A stretch of 64,000 nucleotides of DNA, taken from NCBI GenBank assembly GCA_948144175.1, contig CANXME010002073.1, positions 62,001 to 126,000 on the forward strand, in the 5' to 3' direction. Of the stretch, positions 31,987 to 40,981 are shown piece after piece (position 1 is the first letter of the stretch; each line of letters opens with the position of its first letter). The position numbers and the translations under genes were made by a program. The notes beneath the pieces are model-generated. The model was not told the DNA's origin and did not search any database. It saw only the letters and a list, made by a program, of their open reading frames with translations. Source of the stretch: Closterium sp. NIES-65 (taxonomy: Eukaryota; Streptophyta; Zygnematophyceae; Desmidiales; Closteriaceae).

Positions 31987-34900
31987 ATGCTCTTTCCTGG
32001 CGGGCTCATGCGCGTGGGTGGCCGCCACCTGCGCGGCAGCAAGCTGCTGCCGCTGCTGCAACGCCGCCTCGCGCTCGCCGTGGGGACGAACCGCTTCAGC
32101 CGCCAGGTGGTGGCGCTGGCGGCGGTGCTGTGCGCGCTGCTGGCGCTGAACGTGCTCTTCTACCTCTTCGGCGGCATCTCCATCGAGTTTGTCACCGACG
32201 ACCCGCTCCCCGACCTCCCCTCGCTCTGGCGCGGCGACGCGCAGCCGCCCCCGCGCGGGCGGCAGTGCGCGGCGTGGCTGGCGGAGGTGGACCCCACGGG
32301 CGCGGGGAGCGAGCAGCGCGACTGGCAGCGCCAGCCCGTGGTGGTGGCGGCGGGGGAGAACAGGCGCGTGCAGGGCTGCGCCGTCGGCTGCCTCTTCACG
32401 CGCGCTCCTCGTGAGCCCCTTTAGTCTCTCCACCCATCCTGACCCCTCTTCACCGTCGTGAGCGCTCTTCACCCTTGCATGATGACTCTGAGTTACAACA
32501 CCGCAAGTTCAGGCAGCTGAAAGAAAATCCGGGCATGGGAACGAAATCCTGGAAAACGCCGAGATGGGGGAGGGGAGCGTTGAGAGAGAGGGGGCGGTGG
32601 AGAGAGGAGGATGGGGGGGATGGGGGAGGTTGCGGGACGGAGGGTAGGGGGTGATAATTTCCAGGTTTTTCTTTAAATGCTATATCACAATTACACAGTT
32701 GAGATCTATCATCAACTCCAGCATTATAGAATACCCAGCCAGCCTCCTAATTTGGTTGTACCCTCTCCCCTCTCAACTCGCTCCTCTCGCCTCTCCCCTC
32801 CTCTTTTCTCTCCTCTCCGCTCTCTTTTCTCTCCTCTCCCCTCTCTTTTCTCTCCTCTCCCCTCTCTTTTCTCTCCTCTCCCTTCTCTTTTCTCTCCTCT
32901 CCCCTCTCTTTTCTCTCCTCTCCCCTCTCTTTTCTCTCCTCTCCCCTCTTCCCTCGCCCCTCTCCCTTCGCCCCACTTCAAACTCACCTCTCCCATCGCC
33001 CCTCTCCCCCATCCCTCCTCCCCTCCCCCCTCCCTTCTCCCTCTCCTCTCTCCCCTCTCCCCCTTCCCCTCTCCCCTCTCCCCTCTCCCCTCTCCCCTCG
33101 CCCCTTTCCCATCTCCCCTCTCCCCCTTCCCCTCTCCCATCCCCCCTTTCCCCTCTCTCCTCTCCCCCTTTCCCCTCTCCCCTCTCCCCCTCTCCCCTCT
33201 CCCCCTTTCCCCTCTCCCCTCTCCCCCTTCCCCTCCCCCCTCTCCCCCCCTCCCCCCTCCCCCTCCCCCCCTCCCCGCCCAGCGGACCACGACACCTGCA
33301 ATGCGCCGTGACAAGCAGAGCAGCGGCAGCTCCGATGTGCCCCATTTCAAACTCCACTCTTGCCTCCCCGCCCTCCTTTTTCCTCTACCCCTCGCCACTC
33401 AGCAGACCACCGCACATGCGATGCCGCTGTGGTAGCGAGGGAGGGGGGACGGGGTGCCCTGACAAGGAGCCTCCTCACCTCCGACCCCATGTGACCCTCT
33501 TCAAACTCAGCCTCCCCCCTCCCCTCGCCCCTCCCCTTTCCTCTCCCCTCTCCCCGCTCAGCGGACCATGACGCCTGCGATGCCGCTGTGGTAGCCTCGC
33601 CAGCACCAGGAGCAGGGGAGGCGGGCACTGGAGCAGAGGAGGGGGAAGGGGAAGGGTCAGCAGCGCCACCGGGGGTGGCAGAGGAGGGGGCGGCGGCGTG
33701 TGGGTACGCGGTGGTGTGGCAGCGCGGGCCCAGGGGCGCCGTGGTGATGCCCAACGCATCTAGAGTGGTGGCCATGACCAGCAGCCTCAGCTCGGATGTC
33801 CCCCTTGGTACGTCCCATGTCGTCATGGCCCTTGGTCCGTCCCATGTCGTCATGGCCCTTGGTACGTCCCATGTCGTCATGGCACTTGGTGCGTCCATTT
33901 GATTGATACGCCCCCCTTGGTGCGTGCCGTACCATGTGCCCCTTGGTATGCCCCACGTCGTACCATGTGCCCCTTGGTATGTCCCATTTTGTGCCATGTC
34001 GTGCCGTGTGCCATGGGTAGGCGCTAATGCTGTGTTGTGCCTGGTGATGCACTGTGTGCTTCTGGCCAGGATGCCATGTAATTTTGACGCATGTGACATG
34101 CCATGTGCACGTTGCGTGTCAGTGTATCATGACTGCTCACTCAACTCTCCTTGCATGTGCTGCTGTGTGGCATGTCATGGAATGGAATGCAATGGGCTGG
34201 CATGGGTTGTTATGGCGTGGCTTGGTATGGCAGCATGGCATGGCATGGCATGGCACGGTATGGCATGGCATGGGCTGTTATGGCATGGCATAGCACGGCA
34301 TGGCATGGTGTGACATGGCACGACATGGCACGGCATGGCATGACATGGCACGGCATGGTGGTGTGGCATGGCACGACATGGCACGGCATGGCATGGCATG
34401 GCACGGCACGCACGACACGGCACGACATGGCATGGCATGGCATGGCACGGCATGGCATGGCATGGCATGGCATGGCTCGGCATGGCATGGCACGGCACGG
34501 CATGGCATGGCATGGCACGACATGGCATGCAGGGCAGCCATCATGGAGGGACCATGCGTTTATGGATCCGCCCACTCCCAAGCATGCGTCGCGTGCCATT
34601 GTGGCCGTGCTCACCAACCCCTGCTCCAGCCTGCAACTCAAGTCAGCCCCACCACTCCCATTGCACCCCTTTCCTGCCGCTGCCTGCCTGCATCGTTTCA
34701 TCTGTTCATCTTCTCTGCCTGCTTCAATGCTGGATGGGTGATGTTACTCTCAAGCATGTGCTCTTCCTTGTTCATCTCCAATCCCCCCTCATTTCCCAAT
34801 CCCCCCTCATTTCCCAATCATCCCCTCCCGCTCTACCCCCTTTTTTTTCTCTCCTGCCAACCCATTCAAACGCAACCGCTCCACAAGCCACTCACTTGCC

Positions 34901-37900
34901 GCCGGCCCTTGCGGCAGCCAGGCTGGACTTCATAGCACAGGTGGAGTGCCAGGGCTTGCCCGTGCAGCTGGTCGACCCCTGCCTGCCCGCCGTCCACCCC
35001 GGCCTTCTCCCTTGCAATCCCCCCCTCCCTTCCCTTCCAATCCCCCCCTCCTTTCCATTCCGCCCCTCCCTTGCCATCCGCCCCGCCCTTGCAATCCCCC
35101 CGCCACCCAAAGCCAGGCTGGACTTCATAGCACAGGTGGAGCGGCAGGGTGTGGCCGTGCAGGCACTGGGCCCCTGCCTGCCCGCCTCTGACCCCGGCCA
35201 CGCCTCGCCGGCAGTGCTGCAGCGGCGGCTGTGCGACCACCGCTTTGCGCTGCTGTTTGAGGAGCTGGCGCCGCTGCACGTCATGTCGCCACACTTCTGG
35301 GCTGCGCTGGCGTGCGGCACCGTGCCCCTCGTGGTGGCCAAGGGCAGCATCGCGCTCTTCTCCCCCGCTGACAACGCCTTCCTGCAGGTGCTTGGTGCTG
35401 CACGCATGAACAGTGTTGCAATCCGTGCTGCACTTGCCGTACCCGTGACTTGGTGCCGTCCCTTATCACTCGGTGAAGCGTATCAATCCTTTCCATTCTT
35501 CGTCGCTGCTAGCCAGTCTTTTTTTTTTGTTTGTTTTATTTTTTTTCTGTTTCTTGCTTCGGAGATGAATGCGAGTTTTACTTTCCTCCCACCCCTCCCT
35601 CTCTCCCTCCCTCCCTCCCTCCCTCCCTCCCTCCCTCCCTGACACCCCTGCCCACCTATACGGCCGACCAGGTGGGGCGGGGGGACGAGGTGCGGCAGGT
35701 GGGGGAGTGGGCGGGGTATCTGCAGCAGTCACAGCGGGCCTACAGCGACATGACGCGCTGGAAGGCCGACGTGCCCTCCGATGCCTTCCTCGCCCTCCTC
35801 GACCTCTCCATCGTCCCGCCGCGCTGCCGCCTCTGCATCCACCTCGCCACCAAGGTGTGTCCACCTCGCCACCAAGGTGTGTCCACCTCGCCACCAAGGT
35901 GTGTCCACGTCGCCACCAAGGTATGTCCACGTCGCCGTCAAGGTGTGTCCTCCTTGCCACCAAGGTGTGTCCACTTTACCAAGGTGTGTCCACGTCGCCA
36001 CCAAGGTGTGTCCACCTCGCCACCAAGGTGTGTCTACGTCGCCACCAAGGTGTGTCCACGTCGCCACCAAGGTGTGTCCACCTCGCCACCAAGGTGTGTC
36101 CACGTCGCCACCAACGTGTGTCCACGTCGCCACCAACGTGTGTCCACGTCGCCACCAAGGTGTGTCCACGTCGCCACCAAGGTGTGTCCACGTCGCCACC
36201 AAGGTATGTCCATGTCGCCACCAAGGTGTGTCCACGTCGCCACCAAGGTGTGTCCACGTCGCCACCAAGGTGTGTCCACGTCGCCACCAAGGTGTGTCCA
36301 CGTCGCCACCAAGGTCTGTCCACGTCGCCACCAAGGTGTGTCCACGTTGCCACCAAGGTGTGTCCACGTCGCCACCAAGGTGTGTCCACGTCGCCACCAA
36401 GGTGTGTCCACGTCGCCACCAAGGTGTGTCCACGTCGCCACCAAGGTGTGTCCACGTCGCCACCAAGGTGTGTCCACGTCGCCACCAAGGTATGTCCACG
36501 TCGCCACCAAGGTATGTCCACGTCGCCACCAAGGTGTGTCCACGTCGCCACCAAGGTGTGTCCACGTCGCCACCAAGGTGTGTCCACGTCGCCACCAAGG
36601 TGTGTCCACGTCGCCACCAAGGTGTGTCCACGTCGCCACCAAGGTGTGTCCACCTCGCCACCAAGGTGTGTCCGTACTTCTTAGGACCCAACATAATCAT
36701 GAAGTTACGCGTAACGTATATCGCACTCGTACACATGAGCAAAAATTGGCTGGACAAGGAAAAATATGCATCCTTGCATGATTTTTGTTGCAAGTGAACG
36801 GAGCTGTTGTGTGAAGGTTCAACTTTGAGCAGCAAAACAAAAAAATCCCTGCCCTCTAACGTAAACCCATTTTAAGGGAGAGAAAGTAATGTACGACGTA
36901 AAACGCACATAAACGTACGATCCAACTGATGTCTCTTGCCACACATTGCTGCCATTGTCATTCGTTGCCACACGTTGGATGTGGATGTTGTGCACGCGTT
37001 ATGCCGCCTTTCTGTGAAGGAAACACCGGTCATCCTTCTGTGTTTTTTCCCATTGTGCTGTCTTCTCTGTCGCTCTGCTGTTAGCCATGCAGCCCCAAAT
37101 GTCTTCTCAAACTCACTGATGTGAACCTGTTTCCTCAATTAATTATTGGCATCGTGGCAATGGCATGGCATTGGGCACATGGCATGGGGCACATGGCATT
37201 GGGCACATGGCACTGGGCACATGGCATTGGGCACATGGCATTGGGCACATGGCATTGGGCACATGGCATTGGGCACATGGCATTGGGCACATGGCATTGG
37301 GCACATGGCATTGGGCACATGGCATTGGGCACATGGCATTGGGCACATGGCATTGGGCACATGGCATTGGGCACATGGCATTGGGCACATGGCATTGGGC
37401 ACATGGCATTGAGCGCATGGCATTGAGCACGTGGCTTCCCGCACGTGAATGGCAGCAACTGGTGGCGTGGGATGAGAGCAGCACGCGGAAGGTGTGTCGG
37501 TGCTGGGAGGAGGGCACCAACACCACCCTCTACCACCTCTACGTGCGCGAGCGCGGCACCTTCGCCTTCCACTCCCTCTTCCTCAAGTAAGCTCCACCAT
37601 CCCCACCATCCCCACCATCCCCACTGTCTCCACCATCCCCTCTCGCATGGATCGCCAGTGTCTTTCTCAAGCACACAGCCTTAAGGACCCTCACGGGCAC
37701 ATGAGCATCGTAGCTCATACAGTGAGCGTGCATGCATGCCGGCATTCATCAGACACAGAGCGTGCATAGAACCATCTCACATAACCTCGAAGGGGACGAC
37801 CTCTTTAGCTGGGCATCTCGTATGTGCCCTTCTCCTTCCTTATTGAATGCTCATTCTCCTCTTTCCCTCTTCCCCCCCACCCACCGTTCACTCCCCTCCC

Positions 37901-38375
37901 CCCCCCCACCCGTTCCCCCCCCCTCCCCCTTCCCCCTCCGCACTCCCTCCACCCCCGTGCAGGTCATCAGACCTCACCACGGCTCACCTACATGGGTTAC
38001 AAGCGCTCGCCATCTACCGCCTCTACCACCGTATGGGTCCCCCCCCTTCACCCCCCCACTCCTTCCACCCCCCTCCCCCACCTCCTCCCACCCGCCACCC
38101 CTCTGCACAGGTCATCGGAGCTCACCATGGCGCACCTAGTGCGGGCCATCTACCGCCTCTACCACCGCCTCGACTACCGCCCGCTCTGGCACGGCCACCG
38201 CCCCGACGCGCTGTCCGCAGGCGGGGCGGCAGCGGTGCGTGTGCTGCGCGTGTACCCGGTGGAGTCATCCCAGGAGATGGTGCTGCACGGGTCGGGGGCC
38301 TTCCGCCGCGACCGCCAGCTGCAAGATTTTGTGGAAGCCACTCCGTGCCCGCGCCTGGAAGTGATCCTCGTGTGA
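31987..38375 (+). CDS. Plant-type core alpha-1,3-fucosyltransferase (GT10, FUT11/FucTA-like), seven exons
   Basis: Known family role: Golgi transfer of fucose from GDP-fucose to the innermost GlcNAc of N-glycans. Inferred exons: 31987-32410, 33562-33807, 34533-34641, 35117-35387, 35672-35854, 37456-37586, 38111-38375. All have GT/AG borders, all phases agree, and the total is 542 codons plus TGA (plant homologues are about 500-515). Residues about 41-62 form a single membrane anchor after a short basic N-terminus (type II topology). Homology is clear at GCAVGC (130-135), SSLSSDVP (215-222), DPPTPKHASRAI in exon 3, GTVPLVV (327-333), C402-RL-C405, YVRERG in exon 6 and the C-terminus CPRLEVILV. 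The GT10 signature is altered: FEELAPLHVMSPH stands where plants have FEN...DYVTEK, so catalysis is uncertain. Five introns carry duplicated exon edges. No neighbouring host gene is seen. Confidence 0.85.
32759..33280 (+). repeat. Pyrimidine tract in intron 1
   Basis: More than 500 bp of almost pure C/T on the plus strand, built from CTCTCCCCTCTCTTTTCTCT and CCCCTCTCC units. Long open frames on either strand are repeat-encoded (Ser/Pro/Leu or Gly/Glu/Arg). Intron 1 spans 32411-33561. Confidence 0.85.
33281..33561 (+). repeat. Extra copies of the exon 2 acceptor in intron 1
   Basis: Sequences like the true exon 2 start (CAG then CGGACCATGACGCCTGCGA at 33562) occur at 33283 (CGGACCACGACACCTGCAA) and 33403 (CAGACCACCGCACATGCGA), each after CAG and a pyrimidine tract. 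The copies are 120 and 159 bp apart. Joined in phase to exon 1, the first copy meets a stop after about 10 codons and the second after about 30. Only the third stays open, which supports 33562 as the exon start. Confidence 0.7.
33803..34010 (+). repeat. Tandem copies of the exon 2 donor in intron 2 (27-bp unit)
   Basis: Exon 2 ends ...CCCCTTG at 33807, followed by GTACGT. The unit CCTTGGTACGTCCCATGTCG plus 7 bases repeats with CTTG/GT at 33807, 33834, 33861 and 33888. Looser copies with CCCCTTGGTRYG follow to about 34000. Each copy regenerates a plausible 5' splice site. Confidence 0.75.
34168..34531 (+). repeat. Pentanucleotide (TGGCA)n array ending at the exon 3 acceptor
   Basis: Degenerate (TGGCA)n, also read as CATGG, fills the last 360 bp of intron 2. 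It runs to within a few bases of the acceptor (GCATGCAG before 34533). There is no pyrimidine tract before this acceptor. Several open frames across the array on both strands reflect only the repeat. Confidence 0.85.
34922..35116 (+). other. Duplicate 5' part of exon 4 (exon 4A)
   Basis: After CCAG at 34918-34921 the sequence encodes LDFIAQVECQGLPVQLVDPC, nearly the same as the start of exon 4 at 35117 (LDFIAQVERQGVAVQALGPC). The two copies are 195 bp (65 codons) apart and the space between is open in the same frame. The exon could therefore begin at either acceptor and stay in frame. The intervening part is CCCTTCCAATCCCCCCTC-like repeat, so use of 35117 gives the more family-like protein. 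Confidence 0.7.
35855..36673 (+). repeat. 22-bp minisatellite made of the exon 5 donor (37 copies) in intron 5
   Basis: Exon 5 ends TCCACCTCGCCACCAAG at 35854. The unit GTGTGTCCACSTCGCCACCAAG plus variants then repeats 37 times to 36665 (one unit is 3 bp short), followed by a partial GTGTGTCC. Every unit therefore holds the exon's last 17 bases and the start of the intron, a fresh 5' splice site each time. Two units read AAC before the GT and a few have GTATGT. Because 22 is not a multiple of 3 and the unit has no stop, all six frames are open through the array, with a 22-residue period. Confidence 0.92.
37154..37435 (+). repeat. 14-bp minisatellite near the end of intron 5
   Basis: About 18-20 copies of GGCATTGGGCACAT, with a few variants at both ends, finish about 20 bp before the inferred exon 6 acceptor (AATGGCAG, exon from 37456). 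As in intron 2, the array is built on ATGGCA and takes the place of a pyrimidine tract. It is open in several frames with a 14-residue period. Confidence 0.85.
37963..38030 (+). other. Duplicate start of exon 7 (exon 7A) in intron 6
   Basis: After GTGCAG the sequence reads in the exon 6 phase SSDLTTAHLHGLQALAIYRL, then YHR and GTATGG. It is a close copy of the true exon 7 start at 38111 (SSELTMAHLVRAIYRLYHR). Both copies follow C/T-rich tracts. If 7A were spliced to 7B the phase would be wrong, so 7A is probably skipped or is a decoy. Confidence 0.65.
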
Positions 38376-38700
38376 TGTGATGCGCAGAAGATGAACTCAA
38401 GGCAGGGCTGATTTTATCAGGGTAATTACCCTGATTTCAGGGTGATTTCAGACTTGTCACATTCTGGTCCCTGTAATTTCAGGTTTATCGTCCTCTGAAC
38501 ACTGATCTTGTCAGAGTTGTACTTTAGCGAACCCTGGAATTTTGTATACACTCACAGAGTAGTGTTCTTAAGGACCCTGTCCATACAGAGTATGCGCCTT
38601 GTTGACCCTGAATGCAACGTTATCGGGACGAAGCCTCCAGGAACCTTCGTCCCGATAACCCCCATGTGCGTAATCATGATTACGCTTGCACCCATCTCAG
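38376..38700. repeat. Gene-distal region with three perfect inverted repeats
   Basis: Just after the fucosyltransferase stop lie a 20-bp perfect palindrome (38416-38435, centre TAATTA), a hairpin with 15-bp perfect arms and an 11-base loop (38619-38633 with 38645-38659, arm GTTATCGGGACGAAG), and an 18-bp perfect palindrome (38668-38685, GCGTAATCATGATTACGC). They may be in the 3' UTR or in a degraded mobile element. No canonical AATAAA is seen. Confidence 0.7.
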
Positions 38701-39860
38701 GGACTCCATGCGCGCTATCCAGGTTATCGCAGTACACTACTTTTTTGATAGAATGACTAAAATTCAGTTTCTGATTTTTGTTGGCTGTAAACTTAAGCCG
38801 AGAAACAAGTCGTGATCTGGCGGATCGCAAAGTGATTCGGCAGGAGATTAAAAAAAACCATCCGTAGTGAAAGATCTTATTGCCATGTGACTGATAATTT
38901 ATAGTCATCAGCTGTTTTTCGTTAACTTTTGAGAAAAAGACTTGTGTAAATTATAATAACTGTGAAACTAAACGAGCGACTAATATTGAAAAACGTCTCC
39001 CCTCACCAAAACCAGGTCGAGTCTCGACACCCCTCCCATGAGTAGTCCGTTCCCCCATTTCCTCCCCCCCTTCTCCCCCTTTTGTGCGGACGACCCGCGG
39101 TCACGAAATAGCCCCCACCCACCCCACTCACTTGCTCCCTCCCCCTTTGCACACCCCTCGCTCTCGCCCCTGCGCCCCTATGAGATCCTCCCACGCCACG
39201 TGCACTCCCTCCAGCCAATCCGCCAATCCAGCTAGATTTCTCGCGTCAAACACGTCACTATTTTTCTCGCCAAACTAGAAAGAAGAAAAAAATCAACCCT
39301 GATTTCAATTCGCCAACCCTGACAGCCGAGACTTCCGATTTCGTGAACCTTGAACATCGCAAGAAGGCTCAGGCTTGGCGTTATGCGGAAAATGTGCCTT
39401 CAGAGTAAATCTCTTTTTAGGGGATTGAAAACAGGGTACCCATATTTGAATCGTCAGCCTTGACTCAAGGGTCTCCAGGTGAACAGCGCAATGACTCATT
39501 CGCGCTGGATGTCCTTCACTTTTGGGCAGTCGGTGATGCGCGTCTGTCTGATCAGTTGCGGCTTGCTCCGCAATCGACAGCCTCCTAACGGAGCGTTTGT
39601 TGGTGCTACCTTGATTGAAATAAGGAATCTTTGTACCCTCGTTGCAGGTAAGGCAACCCTTGAAGTTCCTTGGAGTCATCGCGATAAGGTTGGTCAAGAG
39701 GCTCAAACCCCAGGTACATTGTACGCCAATGGAATGAACGCCCTCACACCAAGGTGTCTACACAACCAACCACTGGAAAGGCTCCCCCTGGTCTGAAACC
39801 AACGCGACAACATCTTTGGCCTGAGACTGACAACCCCTTTGCACTAACAAGTCTCGAGCT
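38701..39860. other. Intergenic stretch without a recognised gene
   Basis: Lower-GC sequence between the fucosyltransferase gene and element F. It has short open frames (for example 39305-39706 minus and 39479-39796 plus) that overlap on opposite strands and show no recognised domain. AACCCTGATTTC and CCAACCCTGAC near 39297-39325 echo, inverted, the CAGGGT motifs at 38418-38443, which hints at a decayed element. The last five bases (GAGCT, 39856-39860) are the target duplication of F. Confidence 0.5.
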
Positions 39861-39995
39861 TGTCAAACATTATATATGTTGTTATGTTTATTTAGGCTAC
39901 AGTGGGTTAGCCTATAGGGGGTACACAATTCTAGGGTTAGGTACTTGTACTGTTTTCACTGCTAGTCCATTCATTCTTGTTCCGTTATTTCAACA
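39861..39995 (+). repeat. 5' LTR of element F
   Basis: 135 bp, TGTCAAACATTATATATG...TTATTTCAACA, followed by the PBS TGGTATGGAGCAGG. Confidence 0.96.
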
Positions 39996-40109
39996 TGGTA
40001 TGGAGCAGGTCCTTCCTAGGATCGAATTTTTAAGGGCCCACCACTACCTACCAACCCACCTACCTACCTACCTGGACCCTAGGGCGCCTCGGTTTTTTTT
40101 GTTTTGTTT

Positions 40110-40981
40110 TTTTTTTTTCACGGCCACCTAAGGCCCCGACAGCGCGCCCCTAGAGGCCCCGAACGGCCCCCGCGCTCACCTCCCTAGAGGTCCCCTACGG
40201 CCCCGCTGGCCCCACGCTTACCTCCCTAGAGACCCCGTACAGCCTCGTGATCGCCCCTAGAGGCCCCGTCGGCCCCACGCTTACCTCCCTAGAGGCCCCG
40301 TACGGCCCCGCGATCGCCCCTAGAGGCCCCGTCGGCCCCGCGCCTGCCTCCCTAGAGGCCCTCCTTACGACCCCGCAATCGCCCGTAGAGGCCCCGTCGG
40401 CCCCGCGCTTATCTCCCTAACGGCCCCTTACGGCCCCGACCTCGCCCCTAGAGGCCCCCTCGGCCACGCACTCGCCCTTAACGGCCCCGACCGGCCCCGC
40501 GATCGCCCCTAACGGCCCCGAACAACCCCGCGCTCGCCCCTAGAGGCCCCGAACGGCTCCGCGCTCGCCCCTATGAACCCCAACGGCCTTGCACTAGCCC
40601 TTCACGTCCCCTTACGGCCCCGCGCTCGCCCCTAACGGCCCCTTACTGCCCCGCGCTCGCCCTTCACGGCCCCTCACGGCCCCACGCTCGTCCTTCACGG
40701 CGAGTACCATCGTGTCTAGGCTTACCATCGTGTCTGGGCTGTACCATCGTTAAGGGCTCAAACATCGTATCGGGGCTGTACCATCGTTAAGGGCTCAAAC
40801 ATCGTGTCGCGCGTGTACCATCGTTAAGGGCTCAAACATCGAGTCGCGGCTGTACCAATGTTAAGGGCTCAAACATCGTGTTTTGGGCTGTAACATCGTG
40901 TCTTGGCTGTACCATCATGTACGAGCTATAACAACGTGTCTCGGCCGTCCTACTTGCCTGCCTACTCCTACTGCTACTCCT
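40110..40981 (+). repeat. Leader of element F with two repeat types
   Basis: First come units of the form GCGCTCGCCCCTAGAGGCCCC (about 40130-40690). Then a different unit, CTGTACCATCGTTAAGGGCT plus CAAACATCGTGTCG, runs to about 40940. Neither encodes a recognisable protein. The gag ATG follows at 40982. Confidence 0.75.

Noticed and set aside
32651-33571. Ser/Pro/Leu-rich and Gly/Glu-rich open frames
   Set aside because: Products of the pyrimidine tract in intron 1, open on both strands, no domain.
35855-36673. CRISPR-like array
   Set aside because: Repeats are directly adjacent with no unique spacers, lie in an intron of a eukaryotic gene and copy the exon border.
35531-36835. Long open frames of more than 300 residues on both strands
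   Set aside because: They come from a 22-bp unit without stops in any frame and show a strict 22-residue period. Not a separate gene.
37121-37674. Open frames with MALGTWHWAHG-like repeats
   Set aside because: Encoded by the 14-bp array in intron 5. Period of 14 residues on both strands.
38409-39325. hAT-like element with CAGGG ends
   Set aside because: CAGGGT-type motifs occur in inverse orientation at both ends, but the 8-bp flanks do not match and no transposase is visible.
39305-39796. Protein-coding gene in the intergenic stretch
   Set aside because: Overlapping open frames on opposite strands, no recognised domain, no splice or start support.
40715-40950. tRNA or small RNA genes in the TACCATCGT repeats
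   Set aside because: They are tandem repeats in F's leader. No cloverleaf or box sequences could be made out.
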